Of a stretch of DNA of 9,110 nt, positions 1-6,693 are shown in pieces. This stretch comes from an uncultured Bacilli bacterium (GTDB lineage: Bacteria; Bacillota_I; Bacilli_A; RF39; UBA660), in assembly GCA_944327425.1 (NCBI GenBank), contig CALVHJ010000057.1, positions 1-9,110 of the forward strand, in the 5' to 3' direction. How positions within the stretch are numbered: the stretch's first letter is position 1; every line of letters begins with the position of its first letter. A model generated the notes under the pieces. It did no database searches and had not been told where the DNA came from. It worked only from the letters and a program-made list of their open reading frames with translations. A program made the position numbers and the translations under genes.

Positions 1-27
1 TTTATTAATATTGATTTTTCCCTTTAT

Positions 28-2517
28 TTATGCGTTCTTTCCACAACATTGTTTATATTTCTTTCCCGAACCACATGGACATGGATCATTTCTACCAATT
101 TTATTTACTCTTTTAGGGGCAGCTTTAGCTTTTTCCTTACCATCATTTGCTTTCCCCTCCAAAGTTTGTTTTCTTGTAACATTTTGTCTAATCTCCGCAT
201 TGAGAAGAAATGTAGAAGTTTGATTATCAATTCTCATAAGCAAGTTTTCAAATAAATCAAAACCTTCCATCGTATAAGCTTGAACCGGATTAACTTGCCC
301 ATAACCACGCAAACCAATACCTTCTTTTAAATGTTCCATTGCACTCATATGTTCAACCCAATTAGAGTCAATTACACGTAATGAAATAGCTTTTTCAAAA
401 TCATCACTTACCGGAACATCTTTAATTTTTTCTTCATAATCTTTTATTACTAAATCGGTAATAAATTTTTCCGTATCTTCATCGCTTAAATCTTTAATGT
501 CAACAAATTTTAAATTATTCTTTTTTAGGTAGTTATTATTAACATACTCTGTAATATCATCTTTGTCAGCTTCTGTTAAATATCCTTCTGGTTCGATATG
601 ACCACTACAAACATCATGAACAACATTCTTAAATGTTTCAAGCACTCTCTCATGAATAGAATCCATATCAAGAATCTCATTACGTCTAGCATATATAATT
701 TCTCTTTGTTCATTTAAAACATTATCATAGTCAAGTAAGCTTTTACGAATATCATAGTTATTACCTTCGACTTTCTTTTGAGCCGACTCAATAGAACGTG
801 TTAAAGCCTTACTTCTAATTGCTTGATCCCCAACCCCCATAGATTCTAACATACCTTTAATCCGTTCGGTTCCAAATCTTCGCATCAAATCATCTTCAAA
901 AGAAACAAAAAATTGACTCATACCAGGATCTCCCTGACGACCAGCCCGACCACGTAACTGATTATCAATACGACGAGATTCATGACGTTCCGTACCAATT
1001 ACACATAAGCCGCCAAGTTCTCGAACACCTTCACCTAGTTTAATATCCGTACCACGACCAGCCATATTAGTAGCAAGAGTAATAGCCCCCGCTTCTCCTG
1101 CTTTAGCAATAATTTCAGCTTCTCGCTCATGATTCTTAGCATTCAATACTTCATGCTTTAAGTGAGCTTTTTTAAGTAAATCACTTAAAAGTTCATTCGC
1201 TTCCACACTTATTGTACCAATTAATATTGGTCGACCTGATTCATGTGTTTCTTTAACTGTATTAATAATTGCTCTATATTTAGCTTTTTGATTAGCATAG
1301 ACTAAATCTGCTAAATCTTCACGAATAACCGGTTTATTTGTAGGGATTTGGATAACATACATATTATATATATTTCTAAACTCTTCTTCTTCAGTTTTGG
1401 CCGTACCTGTCATACCAGAAAGCTTATTATACATTCTAAACAAATTTTGGAAAGTAATAGTTGCCATAGTTTTTGTTTCAGTATTAATAGTAACTCCCTC
1501 TTTAGCTTCTATTGCTTGATGAAGTCCCTCACTAAACTGTCTACCTTGCATTAATCTTCCTGTAAATTGATCAACAATAATTACTTTATCATCTTGTACA
1601 ACATAATCAACATCTTTTTTAAAACCATAATTAGCCTTTAAAGCTTGGGTTAAATGATGAACTAAAGCCGTATTATCAATATCATATAAATTTTTCAAAT
1701 TAAATATTTTCTCTATTTTTTTACTTCCCTCTTCTGTTAAAGACACACTCCTTGTTTTTGCATCAACCACAAAATCATCAGTTTCATTTAATTTTTTAAC
1801 TGCCCTATCAGCATCAACATACAAATTATTAGACTGCATTCTTCCACCAGAAATAATAAGTGGAGTCCGAGCTTCATCGATTAAAATAGAATCCACTTCA
1901 TCAACAATACAATAGTTAAGTCCTCTCTGTACTCTTCTATCTGCTTGTACAACCATATTATCTCTTAAATAATCAAATCCAATTTCATTATTTGTTGAAT
2001 AAGTAATATCACAGTTATAAGCTTCTTGCTTTTCTTTAAAACTTAGTTCTCGCATATTAAGACCAACACTAAGACCTAAGAAACGATAAATATTTCCCAT
2101 CCATTCTGAGTCACGTTTCGCAAGGAACTCATTAACTGTAACAATATGCACCCCATTACCAGTTAAAGCATTTAAATAAGTTGGCATAGTTTCGGTTAAA
2201 GTTTTACCCTCACCAGTTTTCATCTCGGCAATATTACCAAAATGAAGTGCTAATCCTCCTAAAACTTGGACATAATAAGGTTTTTCCCCTATTACTCTAA
2301 AAGCAGCTTCTCTAACCGTCGCAAAAGCAGGTACAATTAAGTCATCAAGACTCTTTCCCTCTTCAAGTTCTTTTTTAAATTCTTCTGTTTTAGCCTTTAA
2401 TTCTTCATCACTTAATTTAGAATATTCAGGATCAAGTGCCACAATCTCATCAGCAATTTTCTCAAATCTTTTTAATTCTTTATATTCTGTATCAAATAGT
2501 TTTCTAAAAAAACCCAT
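28..2517 (-). CDS. secA: Protein translocase ATPase SecA
   Basis: This is the motor ATPase of the general Sec pathway. It binds preproteins and the SecYEG channel at the membrane and drives export by ATP hydrolysis. The 829 residues are close to the usual Firmicutes SecA length (about 840). Visible motifs are Walker A MKTGEGKT near residues 99-106, the DEVDS Walker B/DEAD-type motif near 206-210 followed by IDEARTPLIISG, the helicase-type motif TNMAGRGTDI, and QLRGRAGRQGDPG. The protein ends in an intact SEC-C zinc motif (CPCGSGKKYKQCCG) that binds SecB or ribosomes in other bacteria. The ATG follows GGTGAT at a suitable distance and the N-terminus (MGFFRKLFDTEYKELKRFE) is typical. It lies downstream of hpf, as in Bacillus, but has its own promoter. 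prfB would be expected next, outside the window. No terminator is visible in the 27 bases after the stop. Confidence 0.98.
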   Translation of the reverse strand: MGFFRKLFDTEYKELKRFEKIADEIVALDPEYSKLSDEELKAKTEEFKKELEEGKSLDDLIVPAFATVREAAFRVIGEKPYYVQVLGGLALHFGNIAEMKTGEGKTLTETMPTYLNALTGNGVHIVTVNEFLAKRDSEWMGNIYRFLGLSVGLNMRELSFKEKQEAYNCDITYSTNNEIGFDYLRDNMVVQADRRVQRGLNYCIVDEVDSILIDEARTPLIISGGRMQSNNLYVDADRAVKKLNETDDFVVDAKTRSVSLTEEGSKKIEKIFNLKNLYDIDNTALVHHLTQALKANYGFKKDVDYVVQDDKVIIVDQFTGRLMQGRQFSEGLHQAIEAKEGVTINTETKTMATITFQNLFRMYNKLSGMTGTAKTEEEEFRNIYNMYVIQIPTNKPVIREDLADLVYANQKAKYRAIINTVKETHESGRPILIGTISVEANELLSDLLKKAHLKHEVLNAKNHEREAEIIAKAGEAGAITLATNMAGRGTDIKLGEGVRELGGLCVIGTERHESRRIDNQLRGRAGRQGDPGMSQFFVSFEDDLMRRFGTERIKGMLESMGVGDQAIRSKALTRSIESAQKKVEGNNYDIRKSLLDYDNVLNEQREIIYARRNEILDMDSIHERVLETFKNVVHDVCSGHIEPEGYLTEADKDDITEYVNNNYLKKNNLKFVDIKDLSDEDTEKFITDLVIKDYEEKIKDVPVSDDFEKAISLRVIDSNWVEHMSAMEHLKEGIGLRGYGQVNPVQAYTMEGFDLFENLLMRIDNQTSTFLLNAEIRQNVTRKQTLEGKANDGKEKAKAAPKRVNKIGRNDPCPCGSGKKYKQCCGKNA

Positions 2518-2540
2518 CTATATCACCATCCATAACAAAG

Positions 2541-2550
2541 ATTATATCAC
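2541..2550 (-). promoter_or_regulatory. Extended -10 promoter of secA
   Basis: On the minus strand the sequence reads GTGATATAAT: a perfect TATAAT -10 (2541-2546) with the TG of an extended -10 one base upstream. No good TTGACA lies at 16-18 bp; a TTGATA sits about 21 bp upstream. Transcription would start near 2534, leaving a leader of only about 17 nt that carries the GGTGAT ribosome site. This is inferred from sequence only. Confidence 0.6.
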
Positions 2551-2639
2551 ATTTAACGGATATATTCTATCAATTATTGTAAAATAATAAGTCTAAACAA
2601 TCTTTTAACTACTTACTTTAAGTTCATCAACACAAAATC

Positions 2640-2668
2640 AAAAAAACTCTATCATTTCTGATAAAGTT
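2640..2668 (-). terminator. Intrinsic terminator downstream of hpf
   Basis: On the minus strand AACTTTATCA and TGATAGAGTT form a 10-bp stem with one G-U pair, closed by a GAAA tetraloop and followed by a run of seven T. It lies about 65 nt past the hpf stop and before the secA promoter. It therefore separates the two transcripts. Confidence 0.85.
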
Positions 2669-2732
2669 TCCTAATTTCTATTCAAAAAAACTCGAGATTA
2701 GTTCTACTTAAAACAAGTATTGTTAACTAATT

Positions 2733-3257
2733 CTATTTCACATTAATAATACCGTAATTTCCATCACGTCTTTTATACATAACAGAAACACATTCTTCAT
2801 CTACATTTTTAAACACAAAGAAATCATGATTTAGAAGTTCCATTTGAAGTACAGCTTCTTCTTCATCCATTGGTTTAGTATCAATATTCTTTCTTTTTAT
2901 AATAACTTGTTCATCTTCTACTTCTTCCTCTTCACTAGGAATATCAAGCTGAATAATATTCTTATATTTATTATTTAATTTAGTCTTATTTTTTCTAATT
3001 TGTCTTTCAAGTTTATCTATAACAAGGTCTATAGCCGCATATAAATCATCATGCTTTTCCTCTGCTCTTAAAGTAAACTTGCTTGTCGGAACAGTTACCT
3101 CAATAATTTGTTCATTATTCTTAACTCGAATAATTACACTAGCTTTAATATTTCTAGCACCTTCAAAATACTTATTAAGCCTATCCATTTTCTCTGTAAT
3201 ATAATCCTTTATAGCTTTTGTAACCGCTATTTTATCTCCCCTTATATTCAATTCCAT
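2733..3257 (-). CDS. hpf: Long-form ribosome hibernation promoting factor
   Basis: The product is a long HPF (YvyD-like) that binds the 30S decoding region in stationary phase or stress and pairs two 70S ribosomes into inactive 100S dimers. It has 174 residues. The N-terminal S30AE/YfiA domain (about 1-100, starting MELNIRGDKIAVTKAIKDYI) carries the basic helix DKLERQIRKNKTKL. An acidic linker (SEEEEVEDEQ, about 108-117) follows, then the C-terminal dimerisation domain (about 120-174, with KPMDEEEAVLQMELLNHDFFVF and MYKRRDGNYGII). The two-domain form is the one that dimerises ribosomes without a separate RMF. The ATG is preceded by AAGGTGAT at good spacing. The order hpf then secA is the standard Firmicutes neighbourhood. 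It has its own promoter and terminator. Confidence 0.97.
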   Translation of the reverse strand: MELNIRGDKIAVTKAIKDYITEKMDRLNKYFEGARNIKASVIIRVKNNEQIIEVTVPTSKFTLRAEEKHDDLYAAIDLVIDKLERQIRKNKTKLNNKYKNIIQLDIPSEEEEVEDEQVIIKRKNIDTKPMDEEEAVLQMELLNHDFFVFKNVDEECVSVMYKRRDGNYGIINVK

Positions 3258-3281
3258 AAAATCACCTTACCTTCTACAAAT

Positions 3282-3290
3282 ATTATATCA
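3282..3290 (-). promoter_or_regulatory. Extended -10 promoter of hpf
   Basis: The minus strand reads TGATATAAT, a perfect extended -10, followed about 12 bases later by the AAGGTGAT ribosome site of hpf. No good -35 is present, because that position falls in the T-run of the csp terminator. The extended -10 resembles the secA one, so the two genes may be recognised in the same way. The start would be near 3275. Confidence 0.6.
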
Positions 3291-3300
3291 CGTTAACAAG

Positions 3301-3328
3301 AAAAAAACTACTAAATTATATAGTAGTT
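3301..3328 (-). terminator. Intrinsic terminator of csp, containing the csp stop codon
   Basis: On the minus strand AACTACTA and TAGTAGTT form a perfect 8-bp stem with a 7-nt loop, followed by seven T. The 5' arm encodes the last codons of the cold-shock gene and its TAA stop lies in the loop. Hairpin formation therefore follows directly on the end of the reading frame. Confidence 0.8.
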
Positions 3329-3528
3329 AATTCTTTTTCGCATACATCTACTGCTTGTAAGCCTTTTGAAGTCTCGATTAATTTAAAACTAACGATAGCT
3401 CCTTCTTTTAAAGTTTTGTAGCCTTCTTTAATTATAGCTGAATAATGAACGAAGATATCTTCAAGATCTTCATACTCTATAAAGCCATAACCTTTTTCGT
3501 TATTAAACCACTTAACTTTACCGATCAT
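3316..3528 (-). CDS. Cold-shock domain protein (CspA family)
   Basis: This is a small OB-fold, single-strand RNA/DNA-binding protein that acts as an RNA chaperone in the cytoplasm. With the start chosen here it has 70 residues, the family's usual size. It begins MIGKVKWFNNEKGYGFIEYE, which contains RNP1 (KGYGFI, residues 12-17), and continues with RNP2 (DIFVHYSAI, from residue 24). The frame stays open 38 codons further upstream. That extension was rejected because CspA proteins start at this Met and GAGGTG sits just ahead of it. The family uses D/E-rich turns, and here the loop between the RNPs (EYEDLED) is notably acidic. The gene is transcribed alone: it is divergent from agrB and ends in its own terminator. 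Family assignment is certain; whether it is cold-induced cannot be read from the sequence. Confidence 0.95.
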   Translation of the reverse strand: MIGKVKWFNNEKGYGFIEYEDLEDIFVHYSAIIKEGYKTLKEGAIVSFKLIETSKGLQAVDVCEKELTTI

Positions 3529-3557
3529 ATCACACCTCACCTTCCTACCTCGTATTA

Positions 3558-3587
3558 AAAATAACACACCAGCAAGTTTAAAATCAA
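3558..3587 (-). promoter_or_regulatory. Possible promoter of csp
   Basis: The minus strand has TTGATT (3582-3587), an 18-bp spacer and TATTTT (3558-3563) with a TG one base upstream of the -10. The start would be near 3551, about 23 nt ahead of the ATG. The match is moderate and the region is AT-rich. A long cold-shock-type leader from a more distant promoter cannot be excluded. Confidence 0.35.
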
Positions 3588-3748
3588 GAAAAACCGCTCG
3601 ACAAAGTTTGCAACCAATGTCATATCCTGAGTTATAAACCACCCCAAAGATAACACATTTATTTAGAAAAGAAAACTAAAAAGTCTCAATAATCCATTTT
3701 TAAACTTCAATTTAAAATGAATTAAGCATATTATATAATTTATCTTTT

Positions 3749-3780
3749 TTAAAACACATAAGTAATTACTTTAAACAAAT
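3749..3780 (+). promoter_or_regulatory. Candidate LytTR-type operator upstream of agrBD
   Basis: Two imperfect direct repeats, TTAAAACACAT (3749-3759) and TTTAAACAAAT (3770-3780), match at 9 of 11 positions and are exactly 21 bp apart. Read on the minus strand each holds a GTT core. LytTR regulators such as AgrA bind pairs of about 9-bp direct repeats roughly two helical turns apart. The pair ends 4 bp before the weak -35 of agrBD, a natural activator position. The AT-rich composition makes chance matches likely, so this is only a candidate. Confidence 0.35.
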
Positions 3781-3784
3781 TATA

Positions 3785-3813
3785 TTTTTTACTCAACAAT
3801 AATGAGGTATAAT
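3785..3813 (+). promoter_or_regulatory. Promoter of agrBD with weak -35
   Basis: A perfect TATAAT lies at 3808-3813. At 17 bp spacing the -35 position reads TTTTTT (3785-3790), which is far from TTGACA, so the promoter probably needs an activator. That contrasts with the full-consensus promoter of the regulator/kinase operon. Transcription would start near 3820, about 15 nt ahead of agrB. Confidence 0.5.
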
Positions 3814-3835
3814 TATACCCGTAGTGAGGTAGTAT

Positions 3836-4438
3836 ATGAAAGAAAAGTTTATAGATTCATCCATAACATTTATTTCTAAATATCAAGAATGTGATGATTT
3901 AAAAATTAAACGTCTAAAATATGGCTTAGAAGGAATTTATAGTCTTATAGTTAAAATAAGTGCTGTCATTTTAATATCTATTATTACCAAAACTTTATAT
4001 GAAACTTTACTACTAATATTATTCTATGCTGGTATTAGGACATTTAGTTTTGGATGGCATGCTAAATCCAATTTAGCTTGTTGGATAACAACTATTGTAA
4101 TTTATAATATTATACCTCTATTAATATCTAACTATCTAATTCATAGTTATATAGCATATACAATTTTAGGAGTATCTTTAATATCAATGATTTTATGGGC
4201 ACCCGCTGATACCCCTAAAAGGCCTTTAATTCATAAAGAGCAAAGATTAAAAGCCAAAGTTATTTCTATCATAATTGTTATAATATATTCTATAATTTAT
4301 TTATCAATTAATGTAACAAACATAAAAAATATAATTCTTTATTCTTTATTAATTCAAACTATCCTTATAAATCCCCTATCTTATAAGCTTACCAACACTC
4401 GTTTTAATAATTATAAGTATTATAAAAAAAAGCATTAA
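3836..4438 (+). CDS. agrB: AgrB-like peptide-processing membrane protease
   Basis: This is an integral membrane cysteine protease that cleaves the C-terminal tail of AgrD and helps close the (thio)lactone ring of the signal peptide. The 200 residues are close to the usual AgrB length (about 190). The catalytic pair is intact: His75 in FSFGWHAK and Cys82 in NLACW, with the same 7-residue spacing as His77/Cys84 of S. aureus AgrB. The family motif APADTPKRPL follows a hydrophobic segment in the second half. About six membrane helices are visible (roughly 34-52, 54-70, 84-101, 103-122, 142-160, 163-182), with a basic tail (YKYYKKKH). The ATG follows TGAGGT, a weaker ribosome site than that of agrD. 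It is co-directional with agrD 59 nt downstream and convergent with the kinase/regulator genes. Family assignment is firm. Confidence 0.95.
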   Translation: MKEKFIDSSITFISKYQECDDLKIKRLKYGLEGIYSLIVKISAVILISIITKTLYETLLLILFYAGIRTFSFGWHAKSNLACWITTIVIYNIIPLLISNYLIHSYIAYTILGVSLISMILWAPADTPKRPLIHKEQRLKAKVISIIIVIIYSIIYLSINVTNIKNIILYSLLIQTILINPLSYKLTNTRFNNYKYYKKKH

Positions 4439-4443
4439 TAATG

Positions 4444-4470
4444 GTTTAAATTATTTATATAAATTTAAAC
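4444..4470 (+). other. AT-rich hairpin between agrB and agrD
   Basis: GTTTAAATT and AATTTAAAC form a perfect 9-bp inverted repeat around a 9-nt loop, 5 nt after the agrB stop. All pairs but one are A-T and no T-run follows, so it is a poor terminator. It could mark an RNA processing or stability point that lets agrB and agrD be expressed at different levels. The role is unknown. Confidence 0.5.
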
Positions 4471-4482
4471 AAATAAAGAAGT

Positions 4483-4491
4483 AAAGGAGGT
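4483..4491 (+). promoter_or_regulatory. Strong Shine-Dalgarno of agrD
   Basis: AAAGGAGGT is a full-length match to the 3' end of 16S rRNA, 6 nt before the ATG. It is clearly stronger than the agrB site. It is the main evidence that the short downstream frame is translated, and it fits a need for more propeptide than processing enzyme. Confidence 0.85.
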
Positions 4492-4497
4492 AAGAAA

Positions 4498-4611
4498 ATG
4501 TTAGAACTATTAGCTAGTCTATTAAGTGGCGCAGCTACTGCATCAGTTGGTGATGCTCGTACTTTATGGTTAATCTATGATGAACCAGAATGCCCAGAAG
4601 AACTTTTATAA
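4498..4611 (+). CDS. agrD: AgrD-like autoinducer propeptide, atypical
   Basis: A 37-residue propeptide follows agrB behind an optimal ribosome site. It has the three-part AgrD plan: an amphipathic N-terminal helix (MLELLASLLSGAATA, about 1-15), a signal core, and an acidic AgrB-recognition tail DEPECPEELL (28-37) very like the staphylococcal DEPEVPEEL. AgrB would be expected to cut after Tyr27. In known AgrD proteins a Cys, less often Ser, lies four residues before the cut. Here that position is Leu23, and the nearest hydroxyl residue is Thr22, in the segment TLWLIY. This segment lines up with CLWFT of C. perfringens AgrD if Thr22 takes the Cys place. The only Cys, Cys32, is in the tail that is removed. 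Other possible nucleophiles are Ser10 and Ser16. The mature signal could be a Thr lactone, a larger Ser lactone, or linear. Gene identity is well supported by tail and context; the product chemistry is open. Confidence 0.88.
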   Translation: MLELLASLLSGAATASVGDARTLWLIYDEPECPEELL

Positions 4612-4621
4612 AAGTGCTTTT

Positions 4622-4665
4622 AAAAAGCCGTTGCGAAATTAAATATTCCAACGGCTATTTTTATT
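4622..4665. terminator. Bidirectional terminator between agrD and the kinase gene
   Basis: AGCCGTTG (4626-4633) and CAACGGCT (4649-4656) form a perfect, GC-rich 8-bp stem with a 15-nt loop. An A-run lies on the left and a T-run on the right. Both strands therefore read as stem plus U-tract. It lies 14 nt after the agrD stop and 6 nt after the kinase stop on the other strand, and serves both converging operons. Confidence 0.9.
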
Positions 4666-4671
4666 AACTAA

Positions 4672-5943
4672 TTATTCTTCTTCCATATTTTGCTTAGCTA
4701 CAATTTTCGTTATAAATAAACTATTAACTATTTTCATGGACATATTAACTTCATTATCTCTTAATGCAGAAAACAAACCTAAACCATGTCTCTTACCTTT
4801 AGTTGAATAATTTATTTTGCCAAGATCTTCCACATTTAAATCAGCAGAAAAAGTATTTTTTATATCCATAATAATATTATTATCTTCAAAGTATAAATTA
4901 ATTATTAAAATTTTATCAGTAGTTGTCATACATGATTCAACTGCATTATCAAGAGCAATGATCATTTTTTCAACAAATACATTATATCTTCTCGGTTTTA
5001 ATTTCTTAAAAATATCAAAGTCTATTTTGTTATCAATCTTTATATGAATTTTCCCAATATACGGATATATTTTCTCATAAATAATACCATTTAAACCATA
5101 AGGCATATCTTTTATATGAACCGAAAAATCCATATTATTATTAAACGATTTTAAAAAATCATCAATTAACTTTCTTGCTTTATCTCCCGAAACAGATTTT
5201 ATCGATAAAAGTTTTGCCATTAAATTATGTTTAAAAATTCTATTTTCATCCTCTATCTTAAGATAAAACTCATTATTCTCCTTTAATAACTTTAAGAAGA
5301 TATTATTTTCAACTAAATTAATTCTTACTCTTATTAACAGAGTAAAAGAAAAACCAATAAGCAAAATTAAAATCATAAGTAAAACGCTCATATCTAATTT
5401 ATTTAGATTAAAAAATATCGCTAATCCTACTAAAAGAACAAAAATAGCAAATGATATAAGGGCAAAATCAAAATAATTTATCTTTTGAACTTTTTTATAT
5501 AAATTATACGTAAAATCTTTAACCTTTTTATTTTTAGCCATCAGTATATATAATACAAAAACCACACCAGACAATATTAATCGTGAAGCGTAACCGTAAA
5601 TATCAAAATCTAATATATATTGTAAAAAAACTACAACTATCATAGAAATCAGGTCTAAGAAAACTGCATATATCCATATAATTACTAAATAAAACAAATA
5701 CTTAGCAAGAGATGAAAATTTAATAACATAAAACAAAAATGGGAAATACAGAAAATACGAAATAGGACTTATAAAAGTTAAATCAAAATATTTTATTGTT
5801 GAAAGAAATAAAACTCCTAAAACAAATACAATTATAATGCATATATTTATTTTTGTATCAGCACCTACCAAATTATAATATAAATAGGCAAAACCAAGCG
5901 TCGAAATAAAACACGGTATAGTCCATAACAAAAACTCAGTCAT
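4672..5943 (-). CDS. agrC: AgrC-like sensor histidine kinase
   Basis: This is the likely receptor for the exported peptide: a membrane histidine kinase that phosphorylates the adjacent LytTR regulator. It has 423 residues. The first about 210 are strongly hydrophobic with six or seven helices (roughly 5-24, 32-50, 60-76, 82-110, 120-136, 158-179, 184-205). A linker helix and the dimerisation region follow, with phospho-acceptor His239 in RIFKHNL. This is the AgrC-type H-box, at the same residue number as in S. aureus. The GHKL ATPase domain shows the N-box ALDNAVES (Asn333) and the G-box STKGKRHGLGL (380-390), as in the HPK10/HATPase_c_5 group. The start overlaps the regulator's stop by 8 nt, so translation is probably coupled. 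It is convergent with agrBD. Ligand assignment rests on context. The symbol is used by similarity of family and locus. Confidence 0.9.
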   Translation of the reverse strand: MTEFLLWTIPCFISTLGFAYLYYNLVGADTKINICIIIVFVLGVLFLSTIKYFDLTFISPISYFLYFPFLFYVIKFSSLAKYLFYLVIIWIYAVFLDLISMIVVVFLQYILDFDIYGYASRLILSGVVFVLYILMAKNKKVKDFTYNLYKKVQKINYFDFALISFAIFVLLVGLAIFFNLNKLDMSVLLMILILLIGFSFTLLIRVRINLVENNIFLKLLKENNEFYLKIEDENRIFKHNLMAKLLSIKSVSGDKARKLIDDFLKSFNNNMDFSVHIKDMPYGLNGIIYEKIYPYIGKIHIKIDNKIDFDIFKKLKPRRYNVFVEKMIIALDNAVESCMTTTDKILIINLYFEDNNIIMDIKNTFSADLNVEDLGKINYSTKGKRHGLGLFSALRDNEVNMSMKIVNSLFITKIVAKQNMEEE

Positions 5944-6634
5944 TTTCCATCATTTTCCTATTCATTTTAGATAACATATAAACTTTTTCACCAGTATCTA
6001 AAACAAAATAACCATCTTTATAATTTCTTTCTTCAACTCTGTTTTTATTAACAATACATGATCTATGACATTGAATAAACCTATCATCTAAATAAGACAT
6101 AATATCTTTAATATTCATTCCAATTTTATATTTATTATTATTAGTAACTATAACTAGTTTTCTTTCCTCTGTATCTCTATAAATATAAAGTATTGCTCTA
6201 TAATACAAATTAAGTTCGATATTTGTCGCATTATACTTAAACATTCTATTATCAAAATTTCTTTTTAATATCTCTTTAATTGCTTTCTTAAATCTTCTAT
6301 CAAAATCATGAAATTTTTCGATAAAATCAAATACTTCATAAACACTTCTATGTGTACTTTCAAACATTTTATCATGATTAGTTATAAAAATAATTTCACT
6401 TTCCCAGTCAACTTCTCTAATTAATTTAGCTATAGAAATACCACTAACTTTATTAGCAAGTTGAATATCTAGTATATAAATCTTATGCTCATCAATATTT
6501 TGTATTTCCGCCTTAAGTTCCGAATTAATTTTTGAAAAACTAACTATTTCACAATCATTTGTTACTTCTTTAATTAAAGACTTAACTCTAGCAATTTCTT
6601 TTTCTTCATCATCAACAATCACAAATTTAACCAT
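5936..6634 (-). CDS. agrA: AgrA-like LytTR response regulator
   Basis: This is a cytoplasmic response regulator expected to receive phosphate from the adjacent kinase and activate agrBD. With the start chosen here it has 232 residues. The receiver domain (about 1-120) has the acidic pair Asp8/Asp9 in FVIVDDEE and phospho-acceptor Asp56 in YILDIQL. The LytTR DNA-binding domain (about 136-232) contains FIQCHRSCIVNKNRVEE, the conserved helix-turn region of AgrA-type proteins. The frame is open 13 codons further upstream to an ATG at 6673. The internal ATG was preferred because GGAGTGAT sits 8 nt ahead of it and because receiver domains normally start within a few residues of the acidic pair. The gene precedes agrC, the reverse of the staphylococcal C-A order, and overlaps it (ATGACTGA). 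It has a full-consensus promoter and so is probably expressed constitutively. Confidence 0.92.
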   Translation of the reverse strand: MVKFVIVDDEEKEIARVKSLIKEVTNDCEIVSFSKINSELKAEIQNIDEHKIYILDIQLANKVSGISIAKLIREVDWESEIIFITNHDKMFESTHRSVYEVFDFIEKFHDFDRRFKKAIKEILKRNFDNRMFKYNATNIELNLYYRAILYIYRDTEERKLVIVTNNNKYKIGMNIKDIMSYLDDRFIQCHRSCIVNKNRVEERNYKDGYFVLDTGEKVYMLSKMNRKMMEND

Positions 6635-6659
6635 ATTTATCACTCCACACCACTCAAAA

Positions 6660-6678
6660 AGCATAATTTTCATATGCT
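6660..6678 (-). other. Small leader hairpin ahead of agrA
   Basis: In the predicted leader of the agrA-agrC transcript, AGCATA and TATGCT pair around a 7-nt loop and are followed by a short T-run. The stem is only 6 bp with two G-C pairs, too weak to call a terminator. It could act as a mild attenuator or mean nothing. Confidence 0.25.
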
Positions 6679-6693
6679 CATTTACTAATAGTA

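Noticed and set aside
11..255. Plus-strand open frames across the end of secA
   Set aside because: They are antisense to the conserved SecA C-terminus and have no ribosome site or recognisable product. The same holds for the frames at 1348-1554, 3108-3296 and 4817-5047.
3555..3623. A 22-codon minus-strand frame encoding a hydrophobic peptide upstream of csp
   Set aside because: The only candidate ribosome site is too close or too far from its ATG, and it overlaps the likely csp promoter. Nothing else supports translation.
3529..3642. A 38-codon N-terminal extension of the cold-shock protein frame
   Set aside because: The extension has no family similarity, and the internal ATG has a good ribosome site and gives the standard 70-residue CspA length. 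The stretch is better read as promoter and leader.
6635..6673. A 13-codon N-terminal extension of the AgrA-like regulator
   Set aside because: No ribosome site precedes the upstream ATG, and receiver domains begin close to the chosen Met. The region contains a small hairpin instead.
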